This document shows positions 1 to 9,094 of a stretch of 64,000 nt of DNA, piece after piece. The stretch lies in contig OOIN01000006.1 in NCBI GenBank assembly GCA_900323505.1, positions 868,001-932,000 of the forward strand. The letters run 5' to 3'. Every line of letters begins with the position of its first letter. Within the stretch, counting starts at the first letter, position 1. Origin of the DNA: Ustilago trichophora. Lineage: Eukaryota > Basidiomycota > Ustilaginomycetes > Ustilaginales > Ustilaginaceae. Position numbers and translations under genes: made by a program. The notes under the pieces are model-generated. The model made no database searches. It was not told the DNA's origin and saw nothing but the letters and a program-made list of their open reading frames with translations.

Positions 1-733
1 GATCCATGTCGTGTTTTTGCAAGAACCGAGAAACGACATCTGGGCCGAAAGTGAACGAGACACCGCGATCGTTTTCTGACCATCCGGAAATGTCCTTGTC
101 AGGATCCGACCAGAGCAAGTCGCAGAGCAAACCGGTGTCTGGCACGTCGGTAGGTCGCATCACACGGCGAATCTGCTCCATGCTCTGCAGGTCGGGCGAA
201 AGGCCACCGTGCATAGTAAAGATCTTCTCGTCGATGATGGCGGCGATGGGAAGGCAGTTGAAACAGTCGGTGAACGTCTTCCAGAGCTTGATGTTGAAGC
301 GGCGCTTGCACTCGTCGTAGAAGCCATAAATTCGGTTGATTGATGCGCACTCGTGGTTGCCACGGAGGATGAAGAAGTTCTCGGGGTACTTGATCTTATA
401 CGCAAGGAGAAGGCAGATGGTCTCGAGCGACTGCTTGCCGCGGTCGACGTAGTCTCCGAGGAAGAGGTAGTTGGCCTCGGGTGGGAAGCCACCGTATTCG
501 AACAAACGTAACAAGTCGTAATATTGACCGTGAATATCACCACAGATCTTGATGGGGGCTTCGAGCTCCAGAAGGATGGGCTGGTTGATGAAGATATCCC
601 TTGCCTTCAAGCAAAGGTACTTGATCTCGTACTCTTCAAGGTGGACAGGCTTGCCGGGACGGGAGCCGCGCACCTCGAGAAGACGGTCGATGACATTATC
701 GAGATCTACCTCGGGGGTAGTGTTGTCAGCCAT
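1..733 (-). CDS. GLC7: Serine/threonine protein phosphatase PP1 catalytic subunit (C-terminus off the window)
   Basis: Minus-strand reading from ATG at 731-733 stays open for 244 codons to the left edge, so the last quarter of the roughly 320-residue family length is missing. The PPP-family metal and catalytic motifs are present in order: GDIHG (residues 65-69), GDYVDRG (93-99), RGNHE (124-128) and a downstream HGGLSP. The N-terminal region with the [11 protein letters not shown] stretch is typical of PP1 rather than PP2A or calcineurin. PP1 dephosphorylates many targets through regulatory subunits and acts in mitosis, glycogen metabolism and mRNA 3'-end processing. No intron is needed in the visible part. 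The start is the first ATG and matches the usual PP1 N-terminus. Family assignment is very sure; the symbol is taken from the yeast orthologue. Confidence 0.96.
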   Translation of the reverse strand, partial: MADNTTPEVDLDNVIDRLLEVRGSRPGKPVHLEEYEIKYLCLKARDIFINQPILLELEAPIKICGDIHGQYYDLLRLFEYGGFPPEANYLFLGDYVDRGKQSLETICLLLAYKIKYPENFFILRGNHECASINRIYGFYDECKRRFNIKLWKTFTDCFNCLPIAAIIDEKIFTMHGGLSPDLQSMEQIRRVMRPTDVPDTGLLCDLLWSDPDKDISGWSENDRGVSFTFGPDVVSRFLQKHDMD

Positions 734-2593
734 TGTGCTCAAAGAGAAGCGGCCTGAGGAGTGCAAGGATTGAGTGGTGATGCAAGGCCGCAAGTGGAGT
801 AGACAGACGAGAAGGTTGAATGCATGTGCGGAAGACGGCGGTGTCGGGAGGTCCGAATGCGTTGATGTGCGATGGATGCGGATAGAAGAGAGGTGGGAGA
901 CAATACCGTCAGTACTTTGGTCATGTAATTGGTCTGACCATCGAGGAGGTGGGCTTTGCAGGTCGCGGATAAGGAGCCAGCCATACCGAAGCGCCATTTT
1001 GATGACGCCTATTGCACCTCTTGATGGCGGATCGTCGCATGAGAATGCGATCCACCCTGCAAGCTGCGTTTGCAGCGACTCGACACAGTGGCGGGGTGAC
1101 GATCGAATATGAGCGTGCCGGCGAGTCAGGCACTCGTTGCTACCGCGATTTCCTCCTGCTTCTGCTTCGGATCCGCGGCGCGAGAAAACAAAGAACGCGC
1201 AAAGCTGACAAACTGAAGAGTTGCCAGAGAAACGGTTCCTGTTGCTCATCTAAAGCCTACGCTACTGAGACCCCAGGATGCATCGAGGTTGAAGGGACAA
1301 ACACTTACAGACGATGGAAGAAGCTTGGAGCTTGCTTTATGCGATGGGCTGGACGCCTGCAAAGCCGAGGGACTGAGGCAATCGGACTGCTGAAAAGGGC
1401 ACTCGGTAGTAGTAATGCGCTATTGATCGGCGAGATGCAAGAGGCCGATGTCAAAGATGGCAGAGAAAAGTTCTCAGAGGAAGAGCAATGCGTCCGATCG
1501 AGTGAGCGAGAGAGACGTATAGAAGAGATACCGAAGTACTGCTATGGGCTATGGGAGGGAAGGCGTGCAATCGATTTGGTGATCGCCGTTGTCGTGTGAG
1601 CGGGATCGTAGACAAAGGAGAACGGGAACGATCCAAATCTGACCGCGTGACCGGGCGATGTTGAAGTTAGATCGAGACGGAGACGAGACCAAAGCTGCAG
1701 TGATGTAGTGTGATGGAAGTAGCCGCAGCTGGGCGTGGATGAAGCGAGGACAAACACAGCTGGGTGGGGGGAGATGATGGTGTGGAGAGGCTAACGTTGA
1801 CGGAGCAAAGCCAGCGATAGACTCGACTCGGATGCGATGGCGAGGAGGTCCTACTCAGCAATTTCTCACTGTTGCTCTGTCTCTTTCTCTCCCTGCTTTC
1901 TGCTGTGGTCTGCTGTGGTTTGCGGACGAAAAAGGGCCAGAGCATCTAGCCAAGTCAAAGAGGCGAGGAGAACAGCACAGCACAGCGCAGTAGCGCGCAC
2001 AGAAATGGCAGAGGAGAGAGGGGCAATTCCAGCGTGTGTGCGAGACAATCACTCACTCTCTTGGAACCACATCGGCAGTTGAGCTGAGGCCCAAAACACA
2101 TCTGGGCGCCGAGCAGACTCAGCCTCGACGCAAGGAAAGAAAAAAAAAAAAAAAGAGAAATCCAAAAGAAAATACTGGTTGTAACTGTATTCGAAATCGA
2201 GTGATCCGACTTTTCTTATCGTCGGGTTAGTGATCACTTTCCACCTCTTGCGTGCCAACACGCTTCAATTCAAATCCACACAAACAACATCGCAGCCTCT
2301 CGCATTTGAAAAATTTCCGGGCTTTGACCAAAAAGTTGAATTCGTATGCTTCTTCTCGTCAAGTTCGAATTCCTTACACCTAAAGTGAAAACACACGCAA
2401 CAAGACGCGTTCTCACTTGACAGCCATCTCAGCAGAACAGAAGAAACGGTGAAATCCAGCGCGCGTCCACACATCCATCCACCCAAGAAGAGGGGAGGCC
2501 CGAGCTCACATCTCTCAGAAATCTCGAGCCGTCAAGAGTTGGAGCATGGATCACCTCTTCTTCATCTAAATGATGATCGTTCTGCCCTCTCCA
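734..2593. other. Gene-free region upstream of PP1
   Basis: About 1.9 kb holding the PP1 promoter and 5' leader. An open stretch from the ATG at 1024 to 1599 on the plus strand matches nothing recognisable and looks like chance. A 15-nt A-run lies at 2140-2154. No TATA box or RNA gene was identified. Confidence 0.6.
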
Positions 2594-2957
2594 GCTTTAT
2601 TATTCCTTTTCTACGTGAAGGTTCACAGCCGTTGCGTGGGGGCCTTGATAACGTGACGGTCTGTATCCATGAAGAGCATCGTCAAAGCGTGAAGCAGCAA
2701 CTTCACAGCGTGAGACCAGCCAAGATGACAGCGTGAGAGACCCTCCTTTGCGTGACAGCACTGTGCTAACATTACCGGAGGGTTGGTCTTGAATCCACTT
2801 ACTGTGTCACGCGGGTTCCACGCTATGACGGCTTCTCACGTTGTCATCTTGGCTGGTCTCACTCTGTGAAGTTGCTGCTTCACGCTAAGCCTCTGCGGTG
2901 GTCTCGCTCAAAGTCAGCGTGGCTTCACGTAGTCTTGTGGAAAAAGGAATAAATAGC
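2594..2957. repeat. Long imperfect inverted repeat (foldback/MITE-like)
   Basis: The segment 2686-2742 is the reverse complement of 2830-2886 with 53 of 57 positions matching by eye, leaving an 87-nt loop. The pairing resumes at the outer ends: the TATTCCTTTT plus CTACGTGAAG blocks near 2600-2620 recur inverted near 2928-2955. The arms are full of short CGTGA/TCACG motifs. This is the form of a foldback or MITE-like element, or of the subterminal region of the neighbouring DNA transposon. No target-site duplication was found. Confidence 0.75.
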
Positions 2958-3352
2958 ATCGGTGACAAGCTCAAGCTCAAGTCTGGCTTTGTGCTGGTCT
3001 TTGCTTTTTGTTCTGGTGCTGAGAGATCAGAGACTCGGATGTTGGGTAATGCAAGGCCCGGATGAGTCTGTGTCAGTGGAGTCGAAGATGCTTCGCACTC
3101 TTTTTCCCTGAAGGGGGTATCAAATTTTGTGCAAATTCGGAAATGCACGTTTTTGAAGAGACGCATTTTTAAAACCGCGCACTTGATTAGGTAAGCCCGC
3201 CATTCTCCAGAAACGCACATGTTTTTATTTACACAGGCCAAGACCCAGTATTCCAAAAACCTGTGGACCCTTCCTCAACGTGAGCTCCACTGTCTTCCTC
3301 CTCATCAACACTCTACTCAGCCAACACTCTTTCATTGTTGCTCCTTTTTGTC
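2958..3352. other. Spacer before the Harbinger Myb-like gene
   Basis: AT-richer sequence holding the 5' flank of the transposon gene. Short related words (ATGCACGTTTTT, ACGCATTTTT, ACGCACATGTTTTT) occur between 3140 and 3230, but no terminal inverted repeat could be paired with the right side. Confidence 0.4.
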
Positions 3353-4670
3353 ATGACCACCAACACTCCACTCAACCCTCCTGTTGTTGACAATGACGGC
3401 ATCATCACTCCACCTTCCTCTCAGCAGCATCGTCCTGCTGCTTCCATCCACATCAACCTAGACAGCGTGCAGGACACGTCTTCCCAGCTCATCTCCCCTT
3501 CACAGCCGCCCTCTTCTCAAACCTGCTCACAGCCCTCTTCCTCTCCTTGTCAAGTCTCCAGTTTCTCCACCCGGTCCTCAAACAAAAAGAATCATGTCTG
3601 GGCTTTGAAGGACATCATCCAGCTTGTCAACATCCTTCACAACAACAGCACGTTCCAGGCCAGTGTTCTACCAATTTGCAAAGGGCCCATCAAGGATTGT
3701 GCAACCCCTCTTTGCAAGGATCACGTGTATCGCCAGATCTTTAAGCAGATCTTCCCAAACAAACAGGTCAACATTCTCCGCATCAAGAGCAAGATTTGGT
3801 GGCTTACGGATCTCTACAAAGCTGAATCCAAAAAGCTTTTGTTGACTGGAGCTGGCGCCCTGGACAACCTTGACCATTCCTCGCCTGTAAGTCATTCCCT
3901 TCTCTCACTCTCTCACCCTCTCTCACAATGATGCTTGGTTGCTGACTGTTTTGATTGTTTCTTTTCCATCCTGTTTCCTGGCTCTACAGACCTACACAAC
4001 CCATGCCGCTCTCCAAGCCAAGTACCCTTGGTTCAAAAAAATGCATTTCATGATGCGTGACCAATACACAGCAGGTCCCGAGGTGCTGCTTGGCACCCCA
4101 GCCATCAGCACCTTCAGCGACAATGAGGACAACCACAACAGCAATGGCATCGAAGCCATGGATGAAAGCGGCGACGAAGTATTCAGCCCTGGCCTCAACA
4201 ACGGTTGCAACCTGCCGCCCTTGGAGACGATGATCAGCCAGTCCCAGACGTCCACCCCCACCCCTGCAAGCCAGAGCTGCTAGCCCTCTATTGTCAATGT
4301 CTTCAGCCCCAGCTCCTCGGTCCCTTCCCCTTCCTCTGCTTGCAAGGCTGGTACTGTCGAGCAGAAGCGTGATGCGCTCACCAAAGCCTACTATTGCTTG
4401 TCGGTTGAGCATTACCAGTACAAGGCCAAGGCTCAGGAGGAACGTACCAAGCGAGAGATGGAGCGTACCAAGCGCCAGGCTATGCGCTTGGCTAGCACAA
4501 AGGAGAAGGAGACTCGCGAGATGAACTTGTACATTCAGCTTGCTTCGCTCATTGCCGGCAAACGGCCTGGTCTCTCTGAATTTGGCGGCAGCACTTCTGT
4601 TTTTGACTCCAATGCTGGCACGTTGGACAACGTATCTGCCCCTGCCAATACCGAGAACCCGCAGCAGTAG
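3353..4670 (+). pseudogene. Harbinger Myb/SANT-like protein, interrupted by one in-frame TAG
   Basis: Exon 1 runs 3353-3886. A clean GTAAGT...CTACAG intron (3887-3989, 103 nt, phase 0) leads to exon 2 from 3990. Residues about 77-178 resemble the Myb/SANT-like trihelix domain of Harbinger accessory proteins, with a Trp at its start and a KIWWLTDLY segment near its end. In exon 2 a TAG stands at 4281-4283, yet the same frame continues without another stop to 4670 and encodes a Ser-rich linker and a charged coiled-coil (about 4398-4560). So the gene is either nonsense-mutated, read through, or expressed as a short form. In the family this protein binds the transposon ends and aids nuclear import of the transposase. 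The start is the first ATG of the open frame; no homology search was possible. Confidence 0.7.
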
Positions 4671-5007
4671 GTCTCAATGTTGCAACACCCTTCCCCTTTG
4701 ACGTCTAGTGTATCTTGTATCTCCCTTGCAAAATCTTGTTTTACCCATACCCCTCCTCACTCATACCCCCTCTCCGCTTGCCCACAAACATGTAGCTTTA
4801 GTGTAAGAGAATCAAATTACCAACTCGATGTTTGAGAGCTGGTACCCTTTGATATCTGACTGCTTTTTGAGTGTTGTTGAATTGATGGCGCGTACGCAAC
4901 TTTGATTAGATTGCGCAGTAAATTTTGATGTGCAGCTTTCTTTTTGACTATCACCATGTCTTCATGCCTGGCTATGCCTTGTACCACCATCACCACTGAA
5001 ACTCACA
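4671..5007. other. Spacer between the two Harbinger genes
   Basis: 337 bp of AT-rich, pyrimidine-rich sequence. It presumably holds the terminator of the Myb-like gene and the promoter of the transposase. No motif stands out. Confidence 0.5.
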
Positions 5008-6216
5008 ATGGTATGTTACAGCAAGAAGCAGCTCACTCTCAATGCCATTGTGCATGCTCTAGAGGTCATATTACCAAACGAGGCCAAGGAATATGCCAAG
5101 AGCAAATCCGAAAGTGATCTTTCCGACAATAGCTACTCTTCCGATGACTCGCCTGAATCCTCAGAAACCAACAACTACGACAGTACCAGCGAGTCTTCAG
5201 GCAGTGACAACAACATCCCTCACTCCAGGCGTCTTCTAGCTATGTATGCCAAACTGAGCCAACAATGCTACACTGTTCCACGTATGCAATCTCTCTCACG
5301 ACACAAAAAACTCATCAACATGCTTGACCGTTTCTCAACAACCAGCCTGCGAGCCTATCGAGGATTTGTTTGCATGACACCTGAGGCATTTGACAATCTG
5401 GCTCTCCATCTCCAGCAAACAAAATCTTTCCTCTCTTTGAATGGTTCAAGTTGCCTGCCCTTAGAAAAGGTGAGGGAGATGGTATTGGTCGCATTGTATA
5501 GGTTGGGACGATCTGGGAATGGATCAGGAGAACGTGATGGTTCCTTGCAATGCAGATGCAGTGTCGGAAGCTACATTGCATGGACAGAATGCACTGTCAA
5601 GGGTCTCATGGAACTCAATGCGGAGGTGATGCAGTTTGCCACCAAGGAGGAAAGGAGAAAGGCCAAGGCTTGGGTCAAGAAGGTCACTGAAGTCAAAGAA
5701 TGGGAACAAGGTTGGTTGGTTGTCGATGGCACTCACGTCTTGCTGGCATGGAAGCCAGGAATGCAAGGCAAGGAACACTTCAATTACAAGGGACTCTATT
5801 CGATCAACGTGGCTGTTGTGATCATGCCCCATTCACTTCAAATTGTCGAGTCCGTTGTTGGCCATCCTGGAAGCGCTCAAGACTCCAAGGTCTGGACGTC
5901 TGGTTCCAATATCCTCAAGAAACCACGCCTCTACTTAGACGAAGGTGAGTTCGTCTGGACTGACGGAGGTTACAGGCACCACACCATCACTGTGGCCCCT
6001 TTCATGCATCAAGCCGCCGAGAGGAGCCGAGATCTCCGTTCCTTCAATTACACCATGTCTCGGGTTTGTGTCAGGGTAGAACATGCAATTGCCTTCTTGA
6101 AGAACCGATTCCAGTGCCTATCTGGCTATTGCGGCAACATCTATAGAGCCTCTGATTGCGTAAACGCCGCCAAGACAATCCTGTCAGGGGTCGTGTGCCT
6201 GAGCTTGGATTTCTAG
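5008..6216 (+). CDS. PIF/Harbinger transposase (DDE superfamily endonuclease)
   Basis: An uninterrupted 402-codon frame from ATG at 5008. The N-terminal 70 residues are acidic and Ser-rich. A helical region follows (about 95-220), then the RNase H-like catalytic core. The candidate triad is Asp in VVDGTHV, Asp in VWTDGGY and Glu in RVEHAIAFLKNRF. A GHPGSAQDSKVW block lies between the first two, as is typical of the DDE_Tnp_4 family. The protein would cut and join the transposon ends with the Myb-like partner encoded upstream. Length is normal for the family and there are no stops or frameshifts, unlike its partner gene. Whether it is expressed cannot be told. Confidence 0.9.
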   Translation: MVCYSKKQLTLNAIVHALEVILPNEAKEYAKSKSESDLSDNSYSSDDSPESSETNNYDSTSESSGSDNNIPHSRRLLAMYAKLSQQCYTVPRMQSLSRHKKLINMLDRFSTTSLRAYRGFVCMTPEAFDNLALHLQQTKSFLSLNGSSCLPLEKVREMVLVALYRLGRSGNGSGERDGSLQCRCSVGSYIAWTECTVKGLMELNAEVMQFATKEERRKAKAWVKKVTEVKEWEQGWLVVDGTHVLLAWKPGMQGKEHFNYKGLYSINVAVVIMPHSLQIVESVVGHPGSAQDSKVWTSGSNILKKPRLYLDEGEFVWTDGGYRHHTITVAPFMHQAAERSRDLRSFNYTMSRVCVRVEHAIAFLKNRFQCLSGYCGNIYRASDCVNAAKTILSGVVCLSLDF

Positions 6217-6461
6217 CCCTGAAGCTTCCTCGAGATGAGATTGAATTAGAGAATGAACCTATGGTGATTTTCGAAATGAGACTTAGGCGTGTGCCTTGCG
6301 TTGCCCGATCTCACCCACTTCAAGGACACTCGAATCTGAGAATGAGATTTGTGTTTTCTTGATGTCACTACAACTTTGAGAAAGGCCCTACTGAGATCTT
6401 CGAGCTCGACTAACTCCTGTGAACACTCCGTTCAGAGGCAATACGGCATGATGGGCTTAGC

Positions 6462-7055
6462 TGTTGGAGTAAAGCTATATAAGTGACCACTAGGATCAAG
6501 CACGAGTGTTCTTGGTGCTCTCCAGTGGTCTTAGCCGTGGAGCGGCCTCGCTGTATATGGACTGGTTGAGGTTCCAGGCCCAGGTTGAGGTTCCAGCTGC
6601 AATTGAGGTGTCGCAGCATCAGTGTAGGTGCTGACGATGCTCAAAGACAGGCTCTCCTATACTGAGGACAAGCACAGACTGTGAAATGATTGCAAAGCGC
6701 TGCTATTGCAATCGGTACAACTGAGAGTGCTTACAAAGCGTAACTGAGAGGTATTCTTGAGATAACGAAAGTAAAGAGTAGAGTGAATGAGCTCCGCTCA
6801 TCACACTGCGAGTGAAGAATGAGTATATATAACCGTTTGGCCCAAACTGAGTGCACTCGACCTGTGTGTGTACCGAGCTTGGGCCTCCTGCCAGCATGCA
6901 ACTCGCACATGCGACTCTCCTATCGAACCATCAGGCCTGCTCGCCATCACAGATGGTGTCGAGCACCATGCCCTTCGATACCACCGAGTTGCCCTACTCG
7001 AGACCAGTCGATTCGCGCTTTCCCAGCATTGCTTCCTGAGTTCGAGAATCCAACA
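6462..7055 (+). mobile_element. Probable solo LTR of a Copia-type retrotransposon
   Basis: A 594-bp segment begins TGTTGGA and ends TCCAACA, the inverted ends typical of Copia-type LTRs. On the plus strand it holds a TATATATAAC box near 6827, which would leave about 200 bp of R-U5. An internal 14-bp direct repeat (GGTTGAGGTTCCAG at 6564 and 6583) is present. The flanking 5-mers (TTAGC and TACTA) do not match, and no reverse transcriptase or second LTR is nearby. It is therefore either a solo LTR with altered flanks or a misjudged repeat. Confidence 0.5.
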
Positions 7056-8568
7056 TACTAAATTCTCGAACTCAATTTGAGTTCGAGAGCCAAGTACGCG
7101 TCTTTCTCGAACTGGGACTTGTGTCCTGTAACAATGAACTCTCTTTTGGAAGAAGCAACTGATGGCCCAACGATCTGTATCCAATCCATGGTAGCCTGGG
7201 TGTCTTGTGGTGTAGTGCTCGATGCCGGCATCAAAAAATACCATTTCACAAGGCCGTAAGTTGATCTGTACGTTGTATTCTGGCAGGTGAAGGCGTGCAA
7301 AGCCAAAGTTGAGCAAAATAGTAGGTGCTGTGTTGCCTTTGTCTCGGTGAGCCTTTCCACTGAAGCTCTGAAACAGAGAACATACATTGTAAAGCTTATG
7401 ACAGAGGTCAGATGCAATTGGAACCTTGCCTGTCAGCCAATTGTAGTCCCGCTCCCTTTGCTTGAGACTGGCTCGGAAAAATCCAGCCATAGCAAACTGC
7501 TTCTTAGAAGGTCTTGAGCTGGTATTGTCCTGTGTTTCGACAAAATTGCCATTAATATTGTTGTTGGCATCTCTGGAATTACCATCATTGTCTTTGTCTT
7601 CATCTTCATCATAGTTGCTGTTGTCGCTGTCATCATTGTTGTCGTCGTCTTTGCTGTAGTCATTGCCAGTATTATGGCCGTAGACATGGCTATCATACTC
7701 AAGACTGTCTTCTGCAAGGCTTCCAAAACTGACGTTGCTGTTTGCAGTGTCCTTTTGTGTTGACAGGGGCTGCAAGCCTGTATTAGACTCAAATTCTGGC
7801 CAAGTAGCGTATCATTGGCTTCTTCAACCTCCTGAGCGTCCTCATCTTCAAGCTCTGAAGCCTTTCTCTTGGATGGTTTAGATTCTTGGTCCATTGGAAC
7901 AGCCTTAACAAGCGGCTGCACATACTTGTCTGTGTATCTTTGCAACCAGGCCATGAATTTGAGTACGTGAATCATGCCTTCTTGATCTTCAGCGATGCTT
8001 TGTTTGGCATTAGGGACAATCCCTTGGCAAGTGTCACTCAAAGTTGTGGCAAGTCTGCTTCCCTGTCCATACCAAACATTGAAATGATAGTGACTGTTAT
8101 GCTGCTTGGCATCAGGAGATGCATCTTTGTCAAGTGTTGCTTGTGCTGCAATACTGGAAGAACTAGTTGCCTCATTGGTGATGGGTGTGTTGCAGCCCTC
8201 TTCCGCATTGGGGCTGTATGGTGCAAGACACACTGTTCAAGGACTTTGTCAAACCGCTGTCTACCAACAAGCATCTCTTGAAGCTGTTTGTGATGCTTTG
8301 TCTTGTTCCTGGGCACAAATTGCTGCACGATCACATCGGTGTTGTTGTCGAGCAAGGCCAGATTTCGATGTATGTTGATGCCATGGAAGTCATCAGGCAG
8401 GGTCTCTGTGCCTCTAAATAGCTTGGGACATTGATTTTTAGTAAAGGATACAATCTTTGTGATGTTGGCCACATTTGGGTGCAGGTAAGCCTCGCGGTAG
8501 AGAGCTTGCAGCATGCGCTTGCAATCTGCGTCCTTGGGAAAAGTGAGATGCATCTCCATTCTTTTCAT
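7056..8568 (-). pseudogene. Frameshifted gene with 2-oxoglutarate/Fe(II) dioxygenase-like domain (TET/JBP-like candidate)
   Basis: Three overlapping minus-strand frames join into one gene-like coding stretch. The first starts at the ATG at 8568. It passes to a second frame near 8240-8040, which carries an NLS-like KPSKRK and an acidic stretch. It passes to a third near 7800, which has an Asp/Asn-rich tract. In the third frame the segment about 7391-7140 has the order HRD, then LNFGFARLHLPEY, then an IEH, then DRWAIS. This matches the HxD...H...R plan of double-stranded beta-helix 2OG-Fe(II) oxygenases, and best the TET/JBP-like group that fungi carry next to transposons. No plausible introns explain the frame changes, so I call it a decayed gene. 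Its 3' end runs into the LTR at 7055. The dioxygenase call rests on pattern only. Confidence 0.45.
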
Positions 8569-8798
8569 TGTTTCTTGTAACAAAGAAAGGTTCTGTTGAG
8601 CGCAATGAGATTTGGAAGGTTGCAGAGAAGCTGTATGGGATGGAAGCTCAATGGAGTCAAGAGAACACTGCCGTGCTCTCCCGAAGTGCAACTTTTTCGG
8701 TGTGCAATGTAAAAGTGGCCGATGTCAGAAGTACGGATTTTGGCTCGGAGTGAAAAAAAAATGGACTCGGCGAACCCCACCATTCTTTCGGCAAAGGG

Positions 8799-8806
8799 AA
8801 AAAAAA
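8799..8806 (-). terminator. Pol III terminator (T8) of the tRNA-Gly gene
   Basis: Eight A residues on the plus strand, i.e. an oligo-T run on the coding strand, lie two bases beyond the tRNA 3' end. This is a normal RNA polymerase III stop. Confidence 0.8.
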
Positions 8807-8807
8807 T

Positions 8808-8900
8808 TGCGCCGAAGGGGACTCGAACCCCTGTCGCTTGCTGTCCGTCGAAGTTCAAATCAGATGGAAGGCAAGCATTCTACCCTTAAACTATCGGTGC
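8808..8900 (-). tRNA. tRNA-Gly(TCC) with 22-nt intron
   Basis: The reverse complement folds as a tRNA. It has a 7-bp acceptor GCACCGA/TCGGCGC with an A.C mismatch at 3:70, a D-arm with an A-box-like sequence, anticodon stem CTTGC/GCAAG, loop CTTCCA-A with anticodon TCC, and T-arm AGGGG-TTCGAGT-CCCCT. A 22-nt intron sits after position 37, the normal site. The discriminator is A at 8808. The A.C mismatch is unusual and could weaken charging or processing. The gene marks the edge of the transposon-rich island. Confidence 0.88.
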
Positions 8901-9094
8901 GAACTTGTGAACATAATCCGCGTTGCATATTATATAGCCACATTTTCTGGAGATGCTATGCCATGCATAGGCAGACGCAAGAGCGCCTTGCACCCTCACA
9001 ACACAGCAGTACACGAAAGAGATCAAAGATTTGACGGCTGGTATCACAGAAGATGAACGTTGATACATGAGCGCATATTGCGCGATGTGAAGAG

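Larger units (their letters stand above)
3353..6216 (+). mobile_element. PIF/Harbinger-type DNA transposon (coding core)
   Basis: Two same-strand genes, a Myb/SANT-like DNA-binding protein followed by a DDE transposase, form the standard gene pair of autonomous PIF/Harbinger elements. The coordinates cover only the coding core. Terminal inverted repeats and the expected 3-bp target duplication were not found by eye; the inverted repeat at 2594-2957 may or may not belong to the element. A probable solo LTR begins 245 bp downstream. Confidence 0.8.

Noticed and set aside
1024..1599. Plus-strand frame of about 190 codons upstream of PP1
   Set aside because: No domain, odd composition, and it covers the likely promoter and leader of PP1.
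6217..6461. Right terminal inverted repeat of the Harbinger element
   Set aside because: No segment here could be matched to the inverse of the sequence between 2600 and 3350.
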